From: Cladorhizidae sp. MBARI D1340-BT2
Lineage: Eukaryota > Porifera > Demospongiae > Poecilosclerida > Cladorhizidae
Length of the DNA: 64,000 bases
Direction: 5' to 3'
Assembly: GCA_028752905.1 (NCBI GenBank)
Contig: JAQNBH010000014.1
Span: 29,856,825 to 29,920,824, forward strand
Shown in pieces: positions 46,065 through 57,361 of this stretch. Made by a program: the position numbers and the translations under genes. Under the pieces are notes generated by a model that worked only from the letters and a program-made list of their open reading frames with translations, had not been told where the DNA came from and made no database searches. How positions within the stretch are numbered: position 1 is the first letter of the stretch; each line of letters starts with the position of its first letter.

Positions 46065-48030
46065 CTAGAATCGCTCTAAACCGCTTCGTTCTTGAGAAAG
46101 GATTTGTGCCTGGATTGACTTCTAACATAGCATTTATTTATTTGCATTTATTTATTTGCATACCTCAATGGAACTAACTCTTCTACCAATCTGAGCTCAA
46201 TATGAAGAGTTTATTCTTGACAAAAAATATATTCCTTACAAAAAAAACCACGAATAAAATCAGTGGTTGATCAGTTAACCAAACTGTGCACCAATGTACA
46301 TAATTGCTTGCTGAGCAAAGCATTGGGGAGTTGAATGGAAAACTCGGTGTTGCTGTTTTACCACACGTAAAAAATGTGAATGGGTCACCCACCTAAAATA
46401 ATGCGGGTTCACGTAAATCAGGAATGGTTGTCATGGTGAAGAGATCAATCGAGTGTACGCCTGATCCAAGCTAGACTGGACTGGCTGCACTGTGTATTCA
46501 TCGACACTGTTTAATAGCTGATGCAACCCCTTGCCAGGTATCACAATAAGCCAGCCCCCCCCCCCCCCCCCCCCCCCCCATATGCCCTCATATAACAAAA
46601 AAGGGGGAGGGAGGGGGGTGAGGAAATAAAGAAATTGACACACTGGCAGGTGAGAATGGGCTGCATGGCTCACAGGAAAAGTTTATATTCATAGTTATTC
46701 TGTTCATCAACATGCTCTAGCTTTTTTCTTCGCTCACCACTCAATGCTCACCACTCAATGCCTAGCATTCATTAGTAATCATCAACTGACATCCAACAAA
46801 ACTGCACATGCTCGAGTATGCTAAAACTTAGCACAAAATTGGGATAATGATCACTTTAGGCAACCATAACCCTCTTAGAAAAACTTGTGTCAGAAAAGGA
46901 GTACCAAACCTTTTCTAAGTGTAGCAATTTGGTAAGGCTGACCTGAAGAATCACTAGGTTACCCTCTAAGGGATGCCTGACCACATGCAAGTCACTTTGG
47001 CTAGACAATGTGAAAAGAATTGCTGTGGAATTACATGGGCAGTAGGATACCTACTCGACCCTAGGCTAGCTGTGCCTCACGCAGTTAACACCCACATAGC
47101 TGGAATGGACATAGGGAGTGAGCTAGATATTCTGAAATACCTGGTAAGGCCACTTTACTACACTAAAGCTGGTGGCTTGCCTATTCGAGTCAAAAGTAGC
47201 GAATGTTAGGCCCTTACCGCGAGAACTCTAGTCCTGCAAACAAGTCCAGCCATAGGCCTAGTGCATGCAACGGTCAGACCTTCCCATTTTAGCAACTTCT
47301 GACCGTTACAAAACTGTAGCTTTCCCAATTTTCTTTCTTATGCGCACTATTCCGAGTCAGCGTTGTGGTTATTGGAGCAACCACGACATTCTAAGTACCC
47401 GCCCACATGAAACATGGCTTGTCGCTCAACACCGTTACACCAACGGCCTGTAGACTGTTGATGTACTACCTGTGCGCTACCACTGCAGTGAGTGAGCAAC
47501 CGGGATACAGTGCGCTCAGCTATAGCTGTCACAAGACTCTTTTTTCCATCTGCACAAGAATTTTGCAGACTTCGCGATAACCCCCCGACACATGACTAGT
47601 AGGTAAGAAGCTGTGTTGTTGTTGGTTAAGCTGGCTAGGTAAGATAGCTAAGTTATTGATCAGTGTGGGTGTATGGACATTTGTAGATTTCTGAACATTG
47701 AATAAAGAGTATCTAAGAATCTTGTTTCCCTTCTCATTCCAAGAATGCTAGTACAGTATAGGCCAAATTGTGTCAAATTGGAATTGTGCAGCATGGACAC
47801 TATGCAATGCAAGCAGCTTGTTACACTGTGTCTCTTTCATTTTAGTTCTCTTTCATTGTAGTTCTCTTCCAGTTGTTGTGTGCTTGAACTGTAAGCATCC
47901 ATGATGGATTCAGTGGAGCGGAGAGGGTGTGAAGGGGGAGTGGAGGGGAATGGGTTCACCATGTCACAACTATATAGTGTGGTTGCTGTGTGTGTGGTAT
48001 GTGTGTGTGTGTGTGGTATGTGAGAGGGTG
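46065..48030. other. No recognised gene; C-run at 46557-46579
   Basis: Short frames at 46973-47209 and 47265-47453 lack motifs. The poly-C tract of about 23 is the most striking base pattern. Confidence 0.45.
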
Positions 48031-48032
48031 GT

Positions 48033-48295
48033 GCGTGTGGCATGCTGCGTGTGTGGCATGGTGCGTGTGGCATGGTGCATGTGGCATGGTGCCTGTGGCA
48101 TGGTGCCTGTGGCATGGTGCCTGTGGCATGGTGCCTGTGGCATGGTGCCTGTGGCATGGTGCCTGTGGCATGGTGCCTGTGGCATGGTGCCTGTGGCATG
48201 GTGCCTGTGGCATGGTGCCTGTGGCATGGTGCCTGTGGCATGGTGCCTGTGGCATGGTGCCTGTGGCATGGTGCCTGTGGCATGGTACGTGTGGC
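48033..48295. repeat. 14-bp minisatellite, about 17 copies
   Basis: GGCATGGTGCCTGT repeated, flanked left by variants with GTGCGTGT and a (GT)n run. Because 14 is not a multiple of three and the unit has no stop on either strand, long frames open in all six readings; these are not genes. Confidence 0.97.
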
Positions 48296-48299
48296 ATAC

Positions 48300-48890
48300 G
48301 TTTATGTGTGTGTGTGTATCTCCTAGCACAGGTTCTTGAGGCAGCTGGCAGCTCATGGTTTTCATACACACGCATATTTAAATATATATTATCATAGAAG
48401 AGGAGCCATGGGAGGGGGGAGGGGGAGGAACAGGTCACCATGACGGTGCCATCCATATTTGCACATGAGTCCACTGATGGCTTGGGCAGGTTTTCATAAT
48501 GCTCTCACTATAAGATTTTTTTATTGCCTGCATGTATCACTTGATCTCTATAAGACAGGGTCATGCAAAGTGGGGGGTGGAGGAGGGGGGGGGGGGGGGC
48601 ATGGCCTGGGATATCCCCCCAAAACAGTCTGGTCAGGAATGCTTCTTACTCACAAAGAACAGCCTTTTATTTAAACAGCTACATTTTGAGCTCATATCAA
48701 ATTAACAGCTTAAGTACATAAATTTAAAAAACATCTACAGGTCAGGACGTTAAAAAGTAAATAATGAGAAAATTGTCGAAAATTGTCGAAAGGGGAATAA
48801 TTCAATCTTTGCCCAATTGGGTTTGTGAAGATGACTTCTGTTAAGAACTCTTCATACATTTTGAAGATTTAATATTTGTATCTTGATATG
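48300..48890. other. Spacer with G-run at about 48585-48599
   Basis: No coding similarity. Confidence 0.5.
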
Positions 48891-48894
48891 GTGG

Positions 48895-49225
48895 TCAGTA
48901 GGGAGTGGTATGGAGAGGGCTAAAGAGAGGGTTAATTAGGTATGGAGAGGGTTAACTTTGTAGAGGTGGGTTAACTTGGTAGGGAGCGGTATGGAGATGA
49001 TTAACTTGGTAGGGATAGGGTTAACTTGGTGGGGAGAGGGTTAACTTGGTGGGGAGATTAACTTGATAGGAAGAGGGTTAACTTGATAGGGAGAGGGTTA
49101 ACTTGGTAGGGAGAGAGTTAACTTGTTACAGAGAGGGTTAACTTGGTAGGGAGAGAGTTAACTTGTTACAGAGAAGGTTAACTTGTTACAGAGAGGGTTA
49201 ACTTGGTAGGGAGAGGGTTAACAGG
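48895..49225. repeat. 20-bp minisatellite with GGGTTAAC core
   Basis: GAGAGGGTTAACTTGGTAGG repeated about 15 times with variants (GTTACA in place of GGTAGG). The core GGGTTA is a permutation of the metazoan telomere hexamer, but the unit as a whole is not telomeric. Confidence 0.92.
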
Positions 49226-49229
49226 ACTT

Positions 49230-51900
49230 ACAATCACTTAATATTCTATCTTGTGTCTTAAAATAAGCCTGAAATTCTTGTTTAGCGTAGTTAAATGTTT
49301 GCTAGTAGGTGTGTTGTGGCCCAATCCTTTAAGTTTATTCCTCCGCCTATGGAGATGAGCATGGGGGGACATGCACAACTGAGAGCAGATGAATGATGAC
49401 TTTCTCAATTTATGATGACTTTCTCAATTTACAATTTTGTTTCTCAGCATTTCACCAGACACTCATTTCTTGATGAAGGCTAGAGCACCTAATTTTTAAG
49501 TTGAGCGTCGAGAAAGTCATTATATTCTGCTGTGTATGTCGACTGCGAGTTTGTTGGAGGTTATCTACAATAGGCAAGTGGTTTCAGGTAGTCGTGAGTT
49601 AACCTAACTGGTTCTAGTGCAAGGCTTAGCTATTGCACTCAACATTGGTGGATACTTACCTGAGCAGTACTTATGCAAACACACAGCAAACTAAACTGGC
49701 TCAATGTAGTTCTCTCTCCTCTCTCTCTCTCTACCTCTCTTCTATCCACCTCTCCCACTCTCTCTCACTCTTCCTCTCTTGCCCTCACTCCCTTTCTCTC
49801 TCTTGTTCTGCATGATCTAGCAATATTGTGTGTGTAGTCCTGCAGATTGATCTCCTAATCCAGGAGTGCAGTTATATCAAGGTCAAAATTCATCGTGAAT
49901 ATGTGTTGCCCGGGTACAACACAACACAATGCATAGATGTCGAGGCACTGCTCTGACCACCACCATTGCAATGCTAGGCTAGACTCAGGCGGACTATGCA
50001 ATGTTCAGCTTGGCTACCTCTGTAGGTTGCTAACACAATACCAGTCTCCCAATGCAAGGCCACTGTAGGCTACATAGCAATGGTGTGCTTAAGAATGGAG
50101 TATCAACTTTTTGATAATTTTTAGGGACGCCAGCTACTATGGGCTGCAAGAGTTAAGCTGGAAAATATGCAGACCCGAGATACCTTAAAACCTTGTTTTA
50201 ATATAGCCGATGGCTTTCAGCGTCAGTCACCAGCTGCTTTACACTGAGCAGGAGCCTGAAAAGCCACCCCCGTAGGCAGACATAATCAATTTGTTATATT
50301 AGGTAAGGATCATCCCATGTGTGGGCTGGCTGGAGAAAGGTTGAACTGTTGCTGAGCATAGCCTGGAGAGTGTCTGTGGACATCCCATCCCATCTACACA
50401 GATTTGTCTAGTTGCAAGAAATGGAAGAAATATAATCAACACTTTAACAAATATCAGCTTGAGCCAACAGTAAAGTAAGGTTTAAAAAGAGTATGTGCTC
50501 ATGTCTAACAAACAGCTTTTACGGTGCTCTGTTTACTCGGGACTTTTGGCGGGCTGTGGTTCACAGATACAGACCACAATACAGTTTCTTTCTAATGCCC
50601 TATTCCTTGCTCTAATTAAGGAGGGACTACATTAAGGGGACTCTAATTAACTGATTGATCACCAGGAGCACCTATACCCACGATCTCGGGCAACACCCTT
50701 CACTTAGACTTAGTGTGTGTGTCTGCATGTTAAAGAACGATGCATACAACATACTGTACTAGCTGTTCACTGGGTTTTAAGAGTACACCGCTGAAGAGTT
50801 CATAAAAACTGTACTTCCAGTAAGACGGGTTGGACGAACCTAATTTATAGAACGGCTAATGACTATTGCTACATATCATACGCTGTCTCTTTTTGGGAGC
50901 CCTTGGTGAGGAAGGCTGCATGGACACTTATGCTCACCCAAACCTCTGAATCACTGCAATCATATCCTTGCTTAAGTTTTTGTTGTAGACATAGCGGCAT
51001 ATCTGCCTAGCTGTGCTTGCCTGATAGGAGCCAATTCCTGTGCCAACCTTCAGCTTGTTACATTTGCACTCGAATGATACTATGAACAGTTCGAGAAAAT
51101 TATTCCCAAGGAGTGAAAAGGTTTAAAAAAATTGAACACAAAATTGAGTCTAGTATCAAATGGTTGGACGACTCTAATTAAAATGGCTTTTTTTAAATGA
51201 GTTCTAATTAAAGGACGTCTAATTTAAAGGGCATTACAACTGTATGGGTAGGGTATTGGCTTGGTCGGGTGAGGCTCTAGCAGTCTTGGCTAAGTTATTT
51301 CACAATGTGTTGGGAGGGGGAAAGTGTGGGGAGGGTGGAAGTGCAAATTTATTTTCTGTGTGAAATATTCAGAGGGACAACGTTGGTAGAGTTGTGTGTT
51401 TGTTTACTAGCCTCGCCCACTGAAGCTTCATGAATACTATTAGTGTGGTGCTTGGATACAATGATGAACTTGCTACTAGCTGAAGGAGGCCTTGTGTCGC
51501 TACTAGGTGACCTGTTAGCTTAGTTTCAGACAAACATCAGTAAAGCACCACCTGGGGTGTACAGTGCTAGATGAGCTCACAATACACAGGATTTTAGAGA
51601 CTTGGTGTCAGGGTGGGGAGGAGGTGTCTTCATGATGGTGCAGTCTGATGTAGCTGGCCCTCCTCTGAGGGTGTATCCAGAGGGAAGCGAATGTCTGAAG
51701 TTGCTAAGTCTAGTATGACTTGTGCTTTTGGGACTAGTGTACCAATCAGATGACCATGTACGTAGGCTGGGCCAGGCACATTTGTGGTCCACACTTTTGT
51801 GGAGAAGGTGTTGCATCTTTGGCTGGTTCCCCATGGCACAGGACTGCAACAGGAATCCTAGCATCACATCGTCATGGTGACATAAATGTCTTGTTAGATT
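49230..51900. other. 2.7 kb without recognisable gene; CT-rich tract at 49710-49802
   Basis: The CT-rich tract is dominated by CTCTCT. Otherwise unremarkable AT-rich sequence without motifs on either strand. Confidence 0.45.
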
Positions 51901-51904
51901 GCAT

Positions 51905-52615
51905 TGCCCTTACCTGGCCACTGACCCTAGCCACTGCCCTGGCCCTAGCCACTGCCCTAGCCTTGGCCCTAGCCACTGCCCTGGCCCTGGCCCTAGCCAC
52001 TGCCCTGGCCCTGGCCCTAGCCACTGCCCTGGCCCTGGCCCTAGCCACTGCCCTGGCCCTGGCCCTAGCCACTGCCCTGGCCCTGGCCCTAGCCACTGCC
52101 CTAGCCCTGATCCTAGCCACTGCCCTAGTGGCCCTAGCCACTGCCCTAGCCCTGATCCTAGCCACTGCCCTAGTGGCCCTAGCCACTGTCCTGGCCCTAG
52201 CCACTGCCCTGGCCCTGGCCACTGCCCTGGCCCTAGCCACTGCCCTGGCCCTAGCCACTGGCCACTGCCCTGGCCCTAGCCACTGCCCTGGCCCTAGCCA
52301 CTGGCCACTGCCCTGGCCCTAGCCACTGCCCTGGCCCTAGCCACTGCCCTAGCCACTGCCCTGGCCCTAGCCACTGCCCTGGCCCTAGCCACTGCCCTGG
52401 CCCTAGCCACTGCCCTGGCCCTAGCCACTGCCCTGGCCCTAGCCACTGCCCTGGCCCTAGCCACTGCCCTGGCCCTAGCCACTGCCCTGGCCCTAGCCAC
52501 TGTCCTGGCCCTAGCCACTGTCCTGACCCTAGCCACTGTCCTGGCCCTGACCACTGCACTGGTCCTATCCCTAACTACTGCCCTGGTCCTAGCCACTGTC
52601 CTGGCCCTGACCCTA
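51905..52615. repeat. 18-bp minisatellite, CCACTGCCCTGGCCCTAG unit
   Basis: About 38 units of 18 bp with 12- and 24-bp variants, very CG-rich against the neighbourhood. All long frames across it (Ala-Leu, Pro-Ser-His-Cys, Ala-Arg repeats) are products of the array. The 3' flank (52616-52680) resembles the flank of the array at 55590-55870. Confidence 0.96.
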
Positions 52616-52714
52616 GCTGAAGCCCTAAGCCATTACTGATTCTGTGCAGTAATTGAAGATGTCATCATAATGATGTAATGCCAGGATTAGCCTTGGCTCA
52701 GTGGTTTGTAGTGT

Positions 52715-52850
52715 TATTGTGTGACTGCACGTGCTAATCTGTTTGGGGTGAAAACTGCACGTGCTAATCTGTTTGGGGTGAACAACTTCACATGCTAGTT
52801 TTCTCCATGGCTCTGTCTGTGGTGATGACGGCACGTGCTATATAGTATCC
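52715..52850. repeat. Short 26-bp tandem repeat with GCACGTGCTA
   Basis: CTGCACGTGCTAATCTGTTT with GGGGTGAA occurs twice in full, followed by two diverged versions. It contains an E-box-like CACGTG, but there is no gene beside it. Confidence 0.65.
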
Positions 52851-52859
52851 TCCATGGCA

Positions 52860-53490
52860 CTGTCTGGAGGAACGATGGTTAGAGAGCTTGCTGGGAGAAT
52901 TGCGGTGTCACCAGACCCCCTTAACCCCCCCCTCCCCAATCAAAGAAAATAGGGTAAAGTAATCATCATTGGCTTGGTGGGTCGGTAGGCAAGGTGGTGA
53001 GCTTAGAGCAAGTCAGTGGGCAACTAGGACATGACTTTGACTGCAGTTCTTACAGCAGTTGTAATGATTGGTGCCAGGACAGTTCAAGTTTTGTGACCAC
53101 CGGGTTGGGATTAGAGAAGCCACTGCTCCTCTTTCGTGCCTCCATCCCAGTTATCTGAGATCCTGTGGTTGAAGAAGGGAGACTTTTCTTCTTCTTGTGG
53201 CTTGTCAGCTATATGCTAACCATGGATGGGGTGAGAAGACGAGGGCATTTCTCAGGTCACTACATGTGGCAACTGCTGTCCACTCCCTTGGGGCACGATG
53301 CCACTTCCCGGGACAACGACGACCATAGATGAGCAGTTGATCATGGTCAGAGCTGGAGCTCATGTACATATCACAAGACCGTTGATAAGAGGCTTGCCAC
53401 TGGCCTGACGGCAATTTTCGTCTGTTGTTTGTCCCGTCAGGGCTGAAGGAAACTAGCTTCTGCATCTTTAGGATTGAAGTGTGAAGCAAA
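52860..53490. other. No recognised gene
   Basis: An open minus-strand frame (53205-53552) runs into the neighbouring repeat and has no motif. Confidence 0.4.
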
Positions 53491-53496
53491 CAGAGA

Positions 53497-53985
53497 CTGC
53501 TGCTGTGCTCCAGAAACAAGAGCTTTGTGAAAATGTGAGAGGAAACACACACACACAGTGCAGCTGCTCAGCTCCAGAAACAAGAGCCTTGAGAGAGCAC
53601 GAGAGGAAATACACACACAGTGCAGCTGCTCAGCTCCAGAAACAAGAGCCTTGAGAGAGCACGAGAGGAAATACACACACAGTGCAGCTGCTCAGCTCCA
53701 GAAACAAGAGCCTTGAGAGAGCACGAGAGGAAATACACACACAGCGCAGCTGCTCAGCTCCAGAAACAAGAGCCTTGAGAGAGCACGAGAGGAAACACAC
53801 ACACAGTGCAGCTGCTCAGCTCCAGAAACAAGAGCCTTGAGAGAGCACGAGAGGAAACACACACACAGTGCAGCTGCTCAGCTCCAGAAACAAGAGCCTT
53901 GAGAGAGCACGAGAGGAAACACACACACAGTGCAGCTGCTCAGCTCCAGAAACAAGAGCCTTGAGAGAATGTGAGGCTGCCACAA
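53497..53985. repeat. 62-bp minisatellite, about 7.5 copies
   Basis: Each unit holds GCAGCTGCTCAGCTCCAGAA, ACAAGAGCCTTGAGAGAGCA and a (CA)n run. Copies are very similar, indicating recent homogenisation. Confidence 0.96.
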
Positions 53986-53989
53986 CTTC

Positions 53990-54690
53990 AATAACTTTAA
54001 CAAGTTTGTTGTTGTTGTTGTCGTTTATTTTGTTTGTTTTGCTGCATGCCTTAGAGAAGGTGATTCCCCGCCATTAGGCCTCACTCAAGAAGCCTCTTCT
54101 ACGTACGTTACACACGGTTACACTGTACCTTCTTCCAGGTTGCTAGGGGACAGAGTTCAAGGATTGATAAAATATGCTTATCTGGCACGAGAAAAGCAAT
54201 GTTACGTAAAGTACATGCATCATGTGATATAATCTTATAGTTGAGGTGGGCCTTGACAAGTGTCAATACCCTGATTCTAATTAATGAACATTCATTGGTG
54301 TTTATTTATGTAGGGGTAGGATTTAAATTATGAGGGTGTCGTGTGGGGAGGAGACATGGATCAACGTCCTGCCCTCCTCTCTCTCATGAATTCTTCTCTG
54401 CTGATGATATGAGTGCATGGCTGTGTTGGTCGGTCACTTAGTCCATTAGTTGAGAAAAGGGAACATCCTTCCTTCCTACTTTGTTGTGGAGTTCCCAGAA
54501 TTAGGCAACGTGCATGTAGTAACTAGTTTTGGTGAAATGTCCACATCATAATTTTATTACAACTATTGGAGGAGTTTCCTTCAAAAAGGAAGTGAGTGAT
54601 GGATCTGTTGTAGTTGCAACCATCTGGTAGAGGCAAGGTCGACTCCATCCTCATCCCCAGTAAGGAAATCACTCAAGTGGTTTCTTATGT
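53990..54690. other. No recognised gene
   Basis: Spacer with a GTT-rich stretch at 54005-54030. Confidence 0.45.
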
Positions 54691-55545
54691 CACAGTCTTA
54701 CATTACATCATCAGTCTTACATTACATCATCAGTCTTAGCATTACATCATCAGTCTTAACATTACATCATCAGTCTTACATTACATCATCAGTTTTACAT
54801 TACATCATCAGTCTTAGCATTACATCATCAGTCTTAGCATTACATCATCTGTCTTAACATTCCACCATCAGTCTTACATTACATCATCAGTCTTAGCATT
54901 ACGTCATCAGTCTTAGCATTGCATCATCAGTCTTAGCATTACATCATCTGTCTTAGCATTAAGTCATCAGTCTTCGCATTGTACATCATCAGTCTTAACA
55001 TTACATCATCAGTCTTAAAATTTACATCATCAGTCTTAGCATTAAGTCATCAGTCTTCGCATTGTACATCATCAGTCTTAACATTACATCATCAGTCTTA
55101 AAATTTACATCATCAGTCTTAGCATTACATCATCAGTCTTACATTACATCATCAGTCTTACATTACATCATCAGTCTTAGCATTACATCATCAGTCTTAG
55201 CATTACATCATCTGTCTTAACATTCCACCATCAGTCTTACATTACATCATCAGTCTTAGCATTACGTCATCAGTCTTAGCATTGCATCATCAGTCTTAGC
55301 ATTACATCATCTGTCTTAGCATTAAGTCATCAGTCTTCGCATTGTACATCATCAGTCTTAACATTACATCATCAGTCTTAAAATTTACATCATCAGTCTT
55401 AGCATTACATCATCAGTCTTAACATTACATCATCAGTCTTAACATTACATCATCAGTCTTGACATTACTTCATCAGTCTTAACATTACATTATCAGTCTT
55501 AACATTACATCATCAGTCATGCATAGCACTGTACATCATCAGTCT
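54690..55545. repeat. 20-bp minisatellite with higher-order duplication
   Basis: CATTACATCATCAGTCTTAG repeated about 40 times. A block of about 330 bp with a specific series of variants (CCACCATC, ACGTCATC, GCATCATC, AAGTCATC, TTCGCATTGTACATC) occurs at about 54700-55030 and again at about 55130-55400, showing a segmental duplication inside the array. Confidence 0.95.
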
Positions 55546-55589
55546 TGGCAATCTTCATGGCAAAGTCATCAGCACTGATTGTTAGATTA

Positions 55590-55870
55590 TTCTAACCATT
55601 GCCCTAAGCTTAACCTCTGCCCTGGCCCTAATCCTAGCTACTGCCCCAGCCTTAACCCTAGCCACTACCCTAGCCATTGCCCTGGTCCTAACCCTAACAA
55701 CCTGCCCTAATCCTAGCCATTGCCCTGCCCTGACCCTAGCCGCTAACCAGACTCTAACCTCAGCCACTGCTCTTGCCCTAACCTCTACCCTAATCCTAAC
55801 CCTAGCCATTTCCATGGCCCTAACTCTAGCTACTGCCCTGGCCCTAACCCTACACATTGCACTGGGCCTA
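55590..55870. repeat. Degenerate CCCTAA/CCCTAG-rich repeat
   Basis: An irregular array of words such as CCCTAACCCTAGCCA and TGCCCTGGCCCTAA. It shares its composition and 3' flank with 51905-52680. Confidence 0.85.
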
Positions 55871-55899
55871 ACCTTAACTGAAGGCCTAATGCAGCACAG

Positions 55900-56785
55900 T
55901 ATTGATGATGTCATCTCAATGACACAATGCTGAAATTGTGCTAGTGTCCATGGCAACTAGTGAAGGTGGAAGCTGACCCTCTTTCCTGAATGACATCACC
56001 CTCTGTGTTGAAACTTGGCTTTCTTGAGTTCATCTAAGAAAAGTCAAACATCCTTATTGGAGCACACAATGAGTTAATTATTTATTTATTTATGTGTGTG
56101 GTGTCAATATATTTGGCATGGTACTGACGACATAAAACTCATTTGCAAAGTTTTGTATCCAACTGTCAACAGCCACTTTACCTCTATCACTGGCATTTGC
56201 TCCCTTCTCGCATATTGTTGAGCACTTTTGCTATTTTTAATGGAGCCCATGGCACAGCTTTCAAATACATGTGACCATTACCAAATACTTCATTGCAAAC
56301 CGACTGACGGGAAAAAATGGGGTAGAGTGGGTGAAAGAAGAAGCTACACATGTACGAATCTGCTCCATTGAGGTAAGCTAACAAAATCTTGATCGGATTA
56401 TGTCCTCTACAAAATTTACAGCGAAGAAATCCAAATAGAAGCGCCTTGTTTCTCAAAGGTGAAGGTTTATAAGAGTGTTTCCCTGTAACCATGGGAGCAT
56501 GTGAAGCCTTCCTGGACTGAAGAGCTACAGGAACAACATGGCTGACCAAAGAGAGATCATTGAAAGCAGCAGTTGTGTTTGTCTGCCATTTTTTTAATTT
56601 TAAACATAACAATCTTACAGTGCACCCACTCAGACCAGAACTCGCATACTAATACCTTTCCAATATTGATTGCATGGAGATGGGTAGAATTCATGATCGC
56701 TATTAGAAATTATTTTATACTTTTGTATTGTCAACAGAATATACAGCACAGTTCTCATCTGAAGCCATACCATTTTAACATCTAT
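55900..56785. other. Upstream region of the SWAP70-like gene
   Basis: It contains a minus-strand frame of 141 codons (56187-56612) with no recognised domain, which could be chance or an unrelated small gene. No TATA box or other promoter element could be assigned with confidence. Confidence 0.35.
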
Positions 56786-56789
56786 CGCC

Positions 56790-57361
56790 ATGGAGCTGTA
56801 CCAGATGGTGCTTCTAACAGAGGCGGGCCACCTCCAGCTCACGTCGTTCTCCCGCCATGTCCTCTATCATACCATCACAGTCCTCTTACCCAGCGAGTCC
56901 ATGCAGACCGTCCTCCCCAAATCGGGCTCCGCAAAGATCGAAAGCTTCTGCATCGAACTCATGCAGACTATCACATCCAAACGCTCGCGCAAGAAATTCT
57001 CTGCGGCTCTCAGCTCGGGTTCGGGTTTAATTCCATCCTTGGAGATGCACAAGTTTCTGGAACATGTGACAACTGTTGTCGATTTTACTTTACTCCTCGA
57101 GAAGCACCTGTTGGAAATGTCCGGAGGAGAGATTGATGTGGATAAGCTTCTCGAGATTTGCTGGACAGTGTACGAGCTGGCGAAGGGCAAGGAGGTTTCA
57201 ATCCCACGACGTTTTTCTCCAACCTGCACCTGTAGACTTTGGCTAATTTTTTGCTTCGTGCAAGAGCAGACTCTAGGGGATATGCTGCCCACGGTTACAG
57301 CCAATGAAGTTATCAAGAGGCTTGTGGAGTTGTGTGGGTACACATGGAATCAGACTTATAG
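56790..57361 (+). CDS. SWAP70-like exon 1
   Basis: 190 codons plus two bases, ending ...TATAG before the donor GTGAGAGG. G/C content and codon periodicity are higher than in flanking DNA, consistent with a real exon. It encodes the N-terminal part including the CWTVY and RLWLIF blocks. Confidence 0.85.

Noticed and set aside
47837..48397. Long open frames on both strands across the 14-bp repeat (Cys-His-Arg, Met-Val-Pro-Val-Ala-Trp repeats)
   Set aside because: They arise because the repeat unit has no stop codon in any frame; there is no start context or conserved composition.
51750..52596. Long Ala-Leu, Ala-Arg and Pro-Gly-Gln-Trp-Leu repeat proteins
   Set aside because: Products of an 18-bp minisatellite read in several frames.
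52715..52800. E-box-like CACGTG sites as regulatory elements
   Set aside because: They are part of a tandem repeat and have no gene beside them.
56187..56612. 141-codon minus-strand gene upstream of the SWAP70-like gene
   Set aside because: No recognisable domain, splice or start context; kept only as a note in the upstream-region entry.
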